Origin: Porphyromonas vaginalis
GTDB lineage: Bacteria > Bacteroidota > Bacteroidia > Bacteroidales > Porphyromonadaceae
Direction: 5' to 3'
Assembly (NCBI RefSeq): GCF_958301595.1
Contig: NZ_CATQJU010000001.1
Span: 2,046,001-2,110,000 of the forward strand
DNA: 64,000 bases
Shown here in pieces: positions 23,854-32,072 of the stretch. The first letter of the stretch is position 1. The number at the start of each line of letters is the position of its first letter. The notes below the pieces were generated by a model. That model did not search any database. It saw nothing but the letters and a program-made list of their open reading frames with translations, and had not been told where the DNA came from. Position numbers and translations under genes: made by a program.

Positions 23854-24507
23854 ATGACAATCCAACCAAAGAGCAAGGAAACAGTAGCATGGTCGGGCGA
23901 GTGCCCGATCACTTACGTAGACTTTGACACCCCCCGAGAGCCACGATTCGAGGGACAGAAGCCCCAGTACCAGTGCATCGTCCTCATTGACAAGCAGGAC
24001 AAAGCGACACTCAAGGCTATCGGAGAGGCAATCGAAGTAGCCAAGGGCAAGCTCACGGACACAGACCCCGCCGAGCCTTTCGCACCGCTCCTCAAGGATG
24101 GTGACGAGCGCACGGACAAAAATGGCGATCCAGTCGAGGCTTTTGCGGGCAAGTGGTACTTCACTGCAAAGAGCAGCGAGAAGCCCAACGTCTACAAGCT
24201 CACCGACACGGGAGCCGAGCCAGCAGCAGCGGGCGAGGTGACCAACTGGGACAAGGGTCAGGTGGTCGTATACTTCAACGCATACGACTTTCAGGGGCGC
24301 AAGGGCATCTCGGCACGACTTCTAGGCTTTTGCAAGACTGGCACTACACGAGAGAGCAAGGCACCGATGCCAGCCGACGCCATGTTCGGACACCTCGGAG
24401 CCACGGCTCCAGCCAACAGCCAACAGCCAACGGCTAACAGCCAACCACTGCAGACGGGCTTCAACCCCAACGCACAAGTAAGTGTCAACGACGACTTCCC
24501 CTTCTAG
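23854..24507 (+). CDS. single-stranded DNA-binding-like protein (DUF2815 type)
   Basis: 217 residues. The main domain (about 1-165) resembles DUF2815 phage proteins with an SSB-like OB fold: FDTPREPRFEGQKPQYQCIV, then WYFTAKSSEKPNVYKLTD, and VVVYFNAYDFQGRKGISARL. A low-complexity linker containing heptanucleotide-derived repeats (ANSQQPTANSQP) leads to the acidic C-terminal tip VNDDFPF. That tip matches the SSB tail that recruits replication and repair proteins, supporting the ssDNA-binding assignment. Confidence 0.82.
   Translation: MTIQPKSKETVAWSGECPITYVDFDTPREPRFEGQKPQYQCIVLIDKQDKATLKAIGEAIEVAKGKLTDTDPAEPFAPLLKDGDERTDKNGDPVEAFAGKWYFTAKSSEKPNVYKLTDTGAEPAAAGEVTNWDKGQVVVYFNAYDFQGRKGISARLLGFCKTGTTRESKAPMPADAMFGHLGATAPANSQQPTANSQPLQTGFNPNAQVSVNDDFPF
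24411..24445. repeat. in-frame heptamer array (AGCCAAC type), five units
   Basis: Units AGCCAAC, AGCCAAC, AGCCAAC, GGCTAAC, AGCCAAC inside the linker of the SSB-like gene. Similar arrays occur at 34430, 35320 and 39831. Because 7 is not a multiple of 3, three units give a 7-residue peptide period. Confidence 0.85.
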
Positions 24508-24509
24508 CC

Positions 24510-27014
24510 ATGGTCACACCCGACTCTACATATACTATCGCAGTAGGGCGGTCAAGGCGGGACACCGAGTGGCACAACACAGCGGTCACGTGGGGCAAGC
24601 TCAAGGAGCTACTCCAGCACCGACGCACAGCCTGCACCCTTAGAGAGTATCAACAACTCTCTAAGGAGGAGCAGGGGCGCATCAAGGACGTGGGGGGCTT
24701 CGTGGGCGGTGAGCTTAAGGCGGACGGCAGGCGCACAGCCGACAATATCAAGTGTCGCACGCTCCTGACGATAGACGTGGATCACGCTACCAAGCTACCA
24801 ACCAAGATAGCACCGCACTATGCCCTCATCGTCTACTCCACACACAGCCACACACCCGAGGCACCTCGCTATCGGGTGGTGGCACCCCTATCACGACCAT
24901 GCAACGACATCGAGTACCAAGCGGTGGCGCATCGCATGGCGGAGGGGCTGGGCGTGGACATAGTCGATATGACCTCCTGCGAGCCGTCACGACTCATGTA
25001 CTGGGCGGCTGCACCTCGGGACGCTGAGACCTACTACTACCAGCAGGACGGAGAGCCAGTAGACGTGGACGCTATGCTCGCCACCTACAAGGACTACACC
25101 AACACAGCCGAGTGGGCAGGCGCACCACGAGTGGGCAGACCACGCACCACACCGCGAGGTGCATCGGCACGGATGGAGGATCCACGCATCAAGGACAACA
25201 TCGTCGGCTCATGGTGCCGTACCTACGACTGCATCGACGTACTCGAGCAGATGATCCCTAACCTTTACAAGCCAGCGGGCTTCAACAGATACACCCACAT
25301 AGGCTCCTCATCGTGGGGCGGGCTTTGCATCTACGACAACGGCACATTCTGCTACTCATTCCACAACACCGACCCCATAGGCGGGCAACTGCTCAACGCA
25401 TGGGATCTGTACAGACTGACGCACTACGCACACCTAGATGCACGAGCAGCAGCCACCACACGAGCCGACAGACTACCCAGTTACACAGCTATGGCAGAGT
25501 ACGCACTAACGATTCCCGAGGTCAAGCGGGACTACCTCGCACATACCAAGGCACGCAACACGGCAGACCTCGCAGAAGTGGGATTTTCTTTTTCGGAAAC
25601 AACCACTCCAGCAGAGGACACGGACAACGAGGACGATCCCGACAGCTGGCTCAGCGAGCTAGCGACAGACGCCAAGGGCAACATCGCCAACACGCTGACC
25701 AACTACGCTCTAATCCTCAAGCACGACCCCAACGCTATCAAAGGGCGGGTCGTTTACGATGAGTTCAGAGGAGAGAAGCGGGTCATCGGTGACCTACCGT
25801 GGGAGCGCACAGACAGCACCTCGTGGACTGACGCTGACACAGCCTGCCTAGCTCTCTACATAGACCGCACCTACAAGCTACGGAGCAAGGACTATCTGAC
25901 GATGATGCTCGATGCCGTCACGCAGGGCAACGACTTCAGACGCAACGTGGTGCAGGAGTTTATCGAGCGGGAGCGATGGGACGGCACGCAACGAGTGGAC
26001 AACCTCTTCATCAAGTACCTCGGGGCGGAGGACAACGACTACAGCCGTATGATCACCCGCAAGAGCCTCGTCGCCTGCGTGGCACGAGCCTACAAGCCCG
26101 GCATCAAGTACGACCAGATCACCGTACTCGTAGGCTCCCAAGGTATCGGCAAGTCGTCAATCTTACGCAAGCTGGCAGGCGGGGGCGACCTCTTTATGGA
26201 CAGCTTCACGATGGACGCACGCTCCAATAAGATGCAGGAGAGCGTCCGAGGAGCGTGGATCATAGAGATCCCCGAATTGGAAGGCTTTTATAAGCAAGAC
26301 ATGAATGTTATCAAGTCCTTTGTCAGCAAGCAGAGCGACACCTATCGACCAGCCTATGGGCGGGAGCAGATCAAGGTACCACGCACATGCGTCTTCTTCG
26401 CCACGACCAACGAGGGGGACTTCCTCCGAGACAGCAGTGGCAACAGACGCTTTTGGATCCTCCAGTGCGGGGAGCCACAAGCACCGCTCAGCGAGCTAAC
26501 CGCCAGCGAGGTGGCGCAGGTATGGGCGGAGGCTAAGGTCATCTGGGACGGAGGCAAGGAGCGACTATACCTTAACAAGGAGGAGAGCAAGGAGCTAGCC
26601 AAGCGACAGCGAGAATACGATATGGACAACGACCTACTGGGAGAGCTACAAGCCTTCCTCGAGATACGACTCCCAGCCGACTGGGAGGAGTACAGCAAGC
26701 TAGAGCGACGAGCCTACATACAAGCACGCAAGAGCGGTGCAGCCTACACTCGCACGGAGATGGCGGGAGGCAACCTCGTCACCGTCAAGGTCGACGGCGT
26801 ATGCCCCCGCATCGAGATCTCAGCCGTCGAGGTACTCAACGAGTTCTTCGGTGAGGACAACGGGCGGGCGAATATCCAAACACGGAAGGCGAACAACCTA
26901 CTCCGTAAGCTAGATGGCTGGCGAGAGTCGGGAGAGAGGATAACCCTCACGGGAGGGTACGGACGGCAGAAAGTATTCGCAAAAGATCTGACAAATGGGA
27001 TGGGAGAAAAGTAG
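24510..27014 (+). CDS. primase-helicase: BT4734-like N-terminus plus VirE/VapE ATPase
   Basis: 834 residues. The N-terminal ~230 residues resemble the BT4734/BF3469 primase-polymerase-like domain, with the acidic metal-binding motif LLTIDVDHATKL (Asp87, Asp89), APRYRVVAPLSRP and CEPSRLMYWAAAP. The central part has a Cys/His-containing segment (YKPAGFNRYTHIGSSSWGG). From about residue 440 the VapE-type superfamily 3-like ATPase has Walker A GSQGIGKSS (about 541-549), IIEIPELEGF as Walker B and FFATTNEGDFLRDSSGNRRFW with the sensor/arginine region. It likely opens and primes the phage origin; a repeat-rich AT-rich region follows directly. Confidence 0.9.
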   Translation: MVTPDSTYTIAVGRSRRDTEWHNTAVTWGKLKELLQHRRTACTLREYQQLSKEEQGRIKDVGGFVGGELKADGRRTADNIKCRTLLTIDVDHATKLPTKIAPHYALIVYSTHSHTPEAPRYRVVAPLSRPCNDIEYQAVAHRMAEGLGVDIVDMTSCEPSRLMYWAAAPRDAETYYYQQDGEPVDVDAMLATYKDYTNTAEWAGAPRVGRPRTTPRGASARMEDPRIKDNIVGSWCRTYDCIDVLEQMIPNLYKPAGFNRYTHIGSSSWGGLCIYDNGTFCYSFHNTDPIGGQLLNAWDLYRLTHYAHLDARAAATTRADRLPSYTAMAEYALTIPEVKRDYLAHTKARNTADLAEVGFSFSETTTPAEDTDNEDDPDSWLSELATDAKGNIANTLTNYALILKHDPNAIKGRVVYDEFRGEKRVIGDLPWERTDSTSWTDADTACLALYIDRTYKLRSKDYLTMMLDAVTQGNDFRRNVVQEFIERERWDGTQRVDNLFIKYLGAEDNDYSRMITRKSLVACVARAYKPGIKYDQITVLVGSQGIGKSSILRKLAGGGDLFMDSFTMDARSNKMQESVRGAWIIEIPELEGFYKQDMNVIKSFVSKQSDTYRPAYGREQIKVPRTCVFFATTNEGDFLRDSSGNRRFWILQCGEPQAPLSELTASEVAQVWAEAKVIWDGGKERLYLNKEESKELAKRQREYDMDNDLLGELQAFLEIRLPADWEEYSKLERRAYIQARKSGAAYTRTEMAGGNLVTVKVDGVCPRIEISAVEVLNEFFGEDNGRANIQTRKANNLLRKLDGWRESGERITLTGGYGRQKVFAKDLTNGMGEK

Positions 27015-27292
27015 TGGCTTATTAAGTGGCTTATTAGGTGGCTTATTAGTGGCGTATGAATTTAATAAGCCAGCAAAAACGGCTTACTGGCTTATTCGAA
27101 AAAGCGAATAAGCCACCATAATAAGCCACAGCCAAACGCAACAAAAACAAGCAATTACAACTTCAATGGCTTATTGGATTACTAATTCTGAATGTTTGAG
27201 GAAAAGGGCAATCTACATACAGATAATTGAATATTGGGGTATGTACAGACGGTAGGCGCTCAATACGTGCGCGTGCGAGGATTAATAAGCCA
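27015..27292. repeat. TGGCTTATTA repeat cluster, candidate replication origin
   Basis: At least eight copies of TGGCTTATTA or one-base variants: direct at 27015, 27027 and 27039 (12-bp spacing), then 27063 (inverted), 27088, 27106 (inverted), 27119 (inverted), 27167 and 27283 (inverted). The region is AT-rich compared with the prophage and contains no convincing gene. It follows the primase-helicase gene. The remaining bases up to 27437 hold only short frames that I do not believe. Confidence 0.8.
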
Positions 27293-27437
27293 CCAAATCG
27301 GAGGAACGGAGAAATCGGAGCGGAGACACTACACGTGCGAGAGCAACAACGAGCAGAAAGACCCCAAGGAGCGCAAAACAACCTTCGAGGGGATAACTAC
27401 ACAAGACAATAACGAAACGAGCTAGAAACGCAAGGAA

Positions 27438-27734
27438 ATGAGCAAAACGAGAGAGTACAGCGAGAAGTACCTAGAGCGTAAGCTGGTCGAGCGGATAAAA
27501 GCACACGGGGGGCTTTGTCTGAAGTTCGCCTCGGTCACCGAGGCAGGCTACCCCGACCGCCTTTGTCTGATGCCCCACGGCAGGACGCTGTGGGTCGAGC
27601 TGAAGACAACGGGGCGCAAGCCGACCAAGCTACAAGAGATACGACACCAAGAGCTACGAGAGCGTGGCTTTGCCGTCTACGTCGTGGACGATATGATAAC
27701 CTTAGAGCAGGCAGTGAGAGATGCTACAGCGTAA
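27438..27734 (+). CDS. VRR-NUC domain nuclease
   Basis: 98 residues forming a single VRR-NUC (PD-(D/E)xK) domain: ERKLVERIKAHGGLCLKF, then TEAGYPDRLCLMP with the catalytic aspartate, LWVELKTTGRKPTKLQ with the E-x-K pair, and GFAVYVVDD. Phage VRR-NUC proteins are structure-specific nucleases thought to act on recombination or replication intermediates. It overlaps the SNF2-like helicase by 14 nt; these two genes are paired in many phages and probably work together. Confidence 0.92.
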   Translation: MSKTREYSEKYLERKLVERIKAHGGLCLKFASVTEAGYPDRLCLMPHGRTLWVELKTTGRKPTKLQEIRHQELRERGFAVYVVDDMITLEQAVRDATA

Positions 27735-29166
27735 CCAATTACACGAGTACCAAGAGCGGGCGGTCGAGTGGATCAAGACGCACAAGAGTTGTGCGCTATT
27801 TCTCGAGATGGGACTAGGCAAGACCGTCAGCACACTAACAGCTATCGCAGAGCTTAAGGAGGCGGGAGCCGTCTCCTCCGTGCTGGTGATAGCCCCCAAG
27901 CGAGTAGCCGAGCGGACGTGGACGGACGAGATAGAGAGATGGGCGCATCTCGCAGGGCTGACAGCCGTCAAGATCCTCGGCACCCCAGCGCAACGGCTCA
28001 AGGCACTCAGCACGCCAGCGGACATACACATCATCAATCGAGACAACGTGGCGTGGCTGGACAAGGTGCTGTCGGTACCGCTCAAGCCCTTTCCATTTGA
28101 CACCCTAGTCATCGATGAGCTGAGTAGCTTCAAAGCATACGGCACGCAACGCTTTAAGGCAATGAAGCACCTCCGCACGAGGTTCAACCGCATCATCGGA
28201 CTAACGGGTACGCCCTCGCCAAACTCACTGATGGACATTTGGAGCCAGCTCTACATCCTTGACGGTGGCGAGCGTCTCGGGGAGTACATAACCAAGTACC
28301 GACAGACCTACTTCACGCCAGGGCGAGGTCGTGGGCATATCGTCTACGAGTGGATTCTCAAGCCGTGGGCATCGGACGCTATCTACGAGCGCATCGGTGA
28401 CATCTGTATGAGCATGAGAGCCGAGGACTACCTCTCGCTCCCGCCCGTCAACTACGTCAACGTGTCGGTCGGTCTGACGGACAAGGAGCGCAAGGAGTAC
28501 CGAGACTTCAAGCGGGACAACGTCCTCCCGACCGCTGACGGAGTCATCACCGCCAGCAACGCAGGCGTCCTCTGTGGCAAGCTCCAGCAGTGGACGGGGG
28601 GAGCCATATACACTGAGGAGGGGGCAGTCGCTCCCACGACACCTGCCAAGCTGGAGCGACTCAAGGAGATGCTCGAGGAGATACACACCCCCGTCATCAT
28701 CGCCTACCACTACAAGCACGAGCTGGCACGACTGAGAGCTGAGTTCCCGCAGTCTAAGACGATAGACGAGGCGGGAGTCTTTGACGCTTGGAATCGTGGC
28801 GAGGTGCCTATCCTCCTCGGTCACCCCGCCAGCATCGGTCACGGACTCAACCTCCAGCGAGGCGGTCACACGATCATTTGGTACACCCCCACGTGGAGCC
28901 TCGAGCTATACGAGCAGTTCAACGCCCGCCTCGCCCGCCAAGGGCAGACGGAGCGAGTGACCATCTACCACCTCATAGCCGACGGCACCATTGACCAGCG
29001 AGTGCTGAGCGTCCTCGCCCGCAAGTCCACGATTCAAGACGCACTCATGGACGAGCTCAAGGCGGACAGCCCGACCAAGCCCCAGCGCCCGAGCAAGCCC
29101 CAACCGACAGCCACCCGACCGCTTGCTGTAGCCATTTCCAGCCCCCGCACCCCACCGCCCTTTTGA
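27721..29166 (+). CDS. SNF2-family DEAD/H-box helicase
   Basis: 481 residues. Superfamily 2 motifs: Q-like LHEYQERAVEWI, Walker A FLEMGLGKT (about residue 30), Ia VLVIAPKRVAERTW, Walker B LVIDELSS, III GLTGTPSPNSLMD, V IGHGLNLQRGGHTIIW and VI EQFNARLARQGQTERV. This is a complete short SNF2-type translocase without chromatin domains. Together with the VRR-NUC nuclease it probably processes phage DNA forks or joints. The last ~40 residues are a Pro-rich tail. Confidence 0.93.
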   Translation: MLQRNQLHEYQERAVEWIKTHKSCALFLEMGLGKTVSTLTAIAELKEAGAVSSVLVIAPKRVAERTWTDEIERWAHLAGLTAVKILGTPAQRLKALSTPADIHIINRDNVAWLDKVLSVPLKPFPFDTLVIDELSSFKAYGTQRFKAMKHLRTRFNRIIGLTGTPSPNSLMDIWSQLYILDGGERLGEYITKYRQTYFTPGRGRGHIVYEWILKPWASDAIYERIGDICMSMRAEDYLSLPPVNYVNVSVGLTDKERKEYRDFKRDNVLPTADGVITASNAGVLCGKLQQWTGGAIYTEEGAVAPTTPAKLERLKEMLEEIHTPVIIAYHYKHELARLRAEFPQSKTIDEAGVFDAWNRGEVPILLGHPASIGHGLNLQRGGHTIIWYTPTWSLELYEQFNARLARQGQTERVTIYHLIADGTIDQRVLSVLARKSTIQDALMDELKADSPTKPQRPSKPQPTATRPLAVAISSPRTPPPF

Positions 29167-29202
29167 TCCCACAAAAGAAATCGCAAATTAGTAGGCAGAA
29201 AA

Positions 29203-29235
29203 TTTGGCAGTATAGAAAATTCTTCGTATCTTTGC
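29203..29235 (+). promoter_or_regulatory. promoter upstream of the acidic 94-residue gene
   Basis: TTTG at 29203-29206, a 21-nt spacer and TATCTTTG at 29228-29235, followed by a ~70-nt leader before the ATG at 29305. It gives the next two small genes a transcript independent of the replication operon. Confidence 0.7.
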
Positions 29236-29304
29236 AATAGCAAAGGGGGAGAGATACCCACCCGAGCAACTAACAAGACTAATAACCAACAAACAAATAC
29301 TACT

Positions 29305-29589
29305 ATGATTACCTACAAGCACTACAACAACTACAATGACTTCGCAGAGGCTAACAACGAGGACTGGCTAGAGAGCTACCTCTACTTCAACAAGCCAAAC
29401 GCATCACACGATGCAGAGGGCATCAACGAGGCGATGCCAGCAGACGAGCAGGAGGAGCTCCGAGAGGCTATCGAGAGCAAGGGGCTAGAGCAGGCACTAG
29501 AGGACATCTTCGGCAACCTAACCTGCGTACAGATCGAGGGCGGTCACACGGGACGTGAGGAGGACACGATCTGGTACTACATCAACTAA
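29305..29589 (+). CDS. small acidic protein, unknown function
   Basis: 94 residues and strongly acidic throughout (for example EGINEAMPADEQEELREAIE; few Lys or Arg), beginning MITYKHYNNYNDFAEANNED. It could be a DNA-mimic or anti-defence type protein by charge alone; this is a guess. The private promoter at 29203-29235 and the lack of neighbours of known function do not decide it. Confidence 0.65.
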   Translation: MITYKHYNNYNDFAEANNEDWLESYLYFNKPNASHDAEGINEAMPADEQEELREAIESKGLEQALEDIFGNLTCVQIEGGHTGREEDTIWYYIN

Positions 29590-29602
29590 CAGCAGGCAGA
29601 TG

Positions 29603-29623
29603 GGCGGGGCAACACGCCCCGCC
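29603..29623 (+). terminator. GC-rich hairpin between small genes
   Basis: GGCGGGGC (29603-29610) pairs perfectly with GCCCCGCC (29616-29623) around AACAC. No T-tract follows (ACTGCTATCT), so it is a weak or partial terminator, or an mRNA-protecting 3' structure for the acidic-protein gene. Confidence 0.5.
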
Positions 29624-29647
29624 ACTGCTATCTAAAAGGACAAATAA

Positions 29648-29851
29648 ATGACAGCAGAAGAGATACAGCAGGCAGCTGGCAGGCTCCGTGAGGAGCAAGG
29701 AATAACTAAATACCGAGTAGCGCAGGACGGAATCTTCAGCAGTTGCAACACACTCACACGCTTCGAGTCGGGCGAGCAGACAGCCCGACTAAAGTCGGTC
29801 GAGCGCTACCTAGACTACCTAGGCTATAAGTTGGTGATCGTCCCCAAGTAG
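29648..29851 (+). CDS. small XRE-like helix-turn-helix protein
   Basis: 67 residues with the XRE layout GITKYRVAQDGIFSSCNTLTRFESG, where helix 2 and the recognition helix are visible, and the ending YLDYLGYKLVIVPK. It probably binds DNA; its position just before the late promoter makes it a candidate regulator of late transcription. It is followed by a strong terminator. Confidence 0.7.
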   Translation: MTAEEIQQAAGRLREEQGITKYRVAQDGIFSSCNTLTRFESGEQTARLKSVERYLDYLGYKLVIVPK

Positions 29852-29874
29852 ACGACCGCCACGACAACCACGAG

Positions 29875-29911
29875 AGAGGAGTGCCACACCACGGCACCCC
29901 TCTTTTTTTTT
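29875..29911 (+). terminator. strong intrinsic terminator separating early and late regions
   Basis: AGAGGAGTGCC (29875-29885) pairs with GGCACCCCTCT (29893-29903) with one mismatch around a 7-base loop, followed by a run of eight T. It insulates the late operon from upstream transcription. Confidence 0.9.
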
Positions 29912-29915
29912 GCGC

Positions 29916-29946
29916 TTTGTTACTTCATATTAAATACGTATCTTTG
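29916..29946 (+). promoter_or_regulatory. late promoter for packaging and structural genes
   Basis: TTTG at 29916-29919, a 19-nt spacer and TATCTTTG at 29939-29946, directly after the terminator and 70 nt before the small terminase gene. Confidence 0.75.
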
Positions 29947-30015
29947 TGGTATACAGATAGATAGCGCAAACGTAGATAGTGAAACGACAAGAGTAGATAA
30001 ATAGAGCAGCGGGCA

Positions 30016-30504
30016 ATGAAGTACAAGAAGGAGATCATCGAGATAATAAGGGCGAGCATCACGGCAGGCGAGACGTACAAGCAGGCATACACACGGGCAG
30101 GGATCACAGAGAGTACCTTCCACGAGTGGAGAAATAAGCACCCCGAGTTTGCCGAGATGATCAAGGAGGCGGAGGAGACGCACCGACTCTCCAAGCAGTC
30201 CGAGACGGAGGTGAGCGTCCACAAGGCAGCCTGCGGGTACGAGTTTACCGAGGTACGCACTGAGTACGGTGTCGGAGCCAACGGGCAACCGATCATCACC
30301 AAGCAAGTCAAGACCGTCAAGCACTTCCCGCCAAACGTGCAGGCGGCTAAGATGGAGCTACTCAACCTCGCCCCTGAGAAGTGGGGCAACAGTCCGATGG
30401 ACGACAACTTCGCAGGCGTCCGAGTGGAGGTTGTCACAGCACAGCCAGCGCAGGACAAGGAGCAGGACAAGGAGCAGGAGCAACCAGCACAGAGCAACAA
30501 GTAA
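30016..30504 (+). CDS. terminase small subunit
   Basis: 162 residues. The N-terminal DNA-binding HTH (TYKQAYTRAGITESTFHEWR) is typical of small terminases that recognise the packaging site. The middle is a helical oligomerisation region. The C-terminal tail is low-complexity (QDKEQDKEQEQPAQ) and may contact the large subunit. It is followed 12 nt later by the large subunit. Confidence 0.85.
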   Translation: MKYKKEIIEIIRASITAGETYKQAYTRAGITESTFHEWRNKHPEFAEMIKEAEETHRLSKQSETEVSVHKAACGYEFTEVRTEYGVGANGQPIITKQVKTVKHFPPNVQAAKMELLNLAPEKWGNSPMDDNFAGVRVEVVTAQPAQDKEQDKEQEQPAQSNK

Positions 30505-30516
30505 GACCACATCACC

Positions 30517-31701
30517 GTGCAGACCATACAGACCACTGAGATATACACCCGACTGGACACAGCGGTACGAGAGGGGTACACAGCTATCTCCCTCCAAGGG
30601 TCGGCACGATCGGGCAAGACCTACAACGTGATGATATGGCTCATCCTCTACGCTCTGAGAGTACCCAGCATCAAGATAAGCGTGGTACGTGCCACCCTCC
30701 CTGCCCTCAAGGGGTCGGTGCTGGAGGACTTCGAGGCGATTATGCGAGAGCTCGGAGTCTACAACGAGAGGCACTTCAACAAGACCGACCTTGTCTATTG
30801 GTTCAAGACACGTAGCACCATCGAGTTCTTCTCCGCATCGGACGAGCAGAGACTGAGAGGTCGCAAGCGGGACATTCTCTTCGTTAACGAGGCTAACGAG
30901 CTAACGGCAATCCAATTCCAGCAACTCAAGATGCGTACGACACGGCTCACGATCGTGGACTACAACCCCTCATTCAGCGAGGAACACTGGATCGCCAAAG
31001 ACCTCAACAAGGACCCCCGCACATACCACTTCGTCAGCACGTACAAAGACAATCCATTCCTCGAGCAGACCGTCATCGACGAGATCGAGAGCCTCCAGCA
31101 CAAGAATCTCAGCCTTTGGCAGATCTTCGGTGAGGGCAAGATGGCGCAGATAGAGGGACTAGTCTTTACCAACGTGACCACCATCGAAGCCTTCCCCGAC
31201 CACATCACGCGCACCATCCTCGGCATAGACTTCGGCTTTACGAACGACCCGACCGCCATCGTCGAGGTCGCCTACGACAAGGAGGCACTCTACATCAGCG
31301 AGGTCTGCTATCGCACCGAGATGCTACAGCAGGACATCATCAAGGTACTCAAGGAGCATCCCCGCACCAAGGTCGTCAGTGAGAGTGCCGACCCCCGCCT
31401 CATCGAGGAGATATACAGAGCTGGCGTCAACATCCACCCAGTCCGCAAGTACGCTGGCAGTATCGAGGCGGGCATAGCGTGGATGCTCCAGCACCCCCTA
31501 CGAGTCACCGCACACAGCACCAACGTCCTCAAGGAGCTACACAACTACGTCTACTCACAGGACAAGGAGGGCAAGCTCCTCAACACCCCAATCGATGCGT
31601 ACAACCACGCCATCGACGCCACCCGCTACGTCTGCATGACGGAGTGGATGGGCGGGAAAAAGAAGCCCATCAACCTCAAGAAGTTAGCGCAAATCGTATG
31701 A
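30517..31701 (+). CDS. terminase large subunit
   Basis: 394 residues from a GTG start. The ATPase domain has Walker A LQGSARSGKTYNVM (about 27-36), Walker B ILFVNEANEL (about 126) and the coupling motif TIVDYNPS. The nuclease domain starts around residue 233 with LGIDFGFTNDPTAIVEV and has the acidic residues in VVSESADPRLIEE and NTPIDAYNHAIDATRY. It packages DNA into the prohead and cuts the concatemer. Family: the PBSX-type terminase_3/terminase_6 group. It overlaps the following gene by 4 nt. Confidence 0.93.
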   Translation: MQTIQTTEIYTRLDTAVREGYTAISLQGSARSGKTYNVMIWLILYALRVPSIKISVVRATLPALKGSVLEDFEAIMRELGVYNERHFNKTDLVYWFKTRSTIEFFSASDEQRLRGRKRDILFVNEANELTAIQFQQLKMRTTRLTIVDYNPSFSEEHWIAKDLNKDPRTYHFVSTYKDNPFLEQTVIDEIESLQHKNLSLWQIFGEGKMAQIEGLVFTNVTTIEAFPDHITRTILGIDFGFTNDPTAIVEVAYDKEALYISEVCYRTEMLQQDIIKVLKEHPRTKVVSESADPRLIEEIYRAGVNIHPVRKYAGSIEAGIAWMLQHPLRVTAHSTNVLKELHNYVYSQDKEGKLLNTPIDAYNHAIDATRYVCMTEWMGGKKKPINLKKLAQIV

Positions 31702-32072
31702 GTCAGCCACAATGGCTCGCCAAGTACAGCGAGCGACAGCAAGCCACCAGCCAGCAGGCTATCGAGCGAGCAACGGACATCGTCCAGCGAGCAACGGGCA
31801 AGCCACGGAGCTACTACACGACACGCTCCCGCAAGGTCGAGTTTGTCGCCTATCGTGCGCTCTTCGCCTACCTAGCCGTGGAGATGGGAGCCAGCTACGT
31901 AGCAGTCGGCAAAGCACTCGGCAGGACGCACGCCACAGCCATCCACGCTTACGACACCTACACCATCTACGCCACCACATGGGAGCCTCTAGCCACGCTC
32001 CGTGAAAAAGTCATTAACCTATCCAACACCAATGCAAAACATCGACGAAATACTAAGTCTCGCACCCGCTGA
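31698..32072 (+). CDS. orphan DnaA domain IV-like DNA-binding protein
   Basis: 124 residues. The core, VAYRALFAYLAVEMGASYVA followed by VGKALGRTHATAIHAYDTYT, matches the pattern of the DnaA C-terminal DNA-binding domain (basic loop, then an HTH with GR.H.T). It has no ATPase domain. The basic N-terminal ~45 residues (SERQQATSQQAIERATDIVQ) may help binding. It starts in an ATGA overlap with the terminase gene and overlaps the portal gene by 41 nt. It may act in packaging-site recognition or late replication control. Such orphan proteins have been seen in Bacteroidota phages, but the role is not established. Confidence 0.72.
   Translation: MSQPQWLAKYSERQQATSQQAIERATDIVQRATGKPRSYYTTRSRKVEFVAYRALFAYLAVEMGASYVAVGKALGRTHATAIHAYDTYTIYATTWEPLATLREKVINLSNTNAKHRRNTKSRTR

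Noticed and set aside
27227-27425. Two overlapping ~60-residue frames in the origin-like region
   Set aside because: Low-complexity, mutually overlapping and lying across the repeat cluster; no coding signal.
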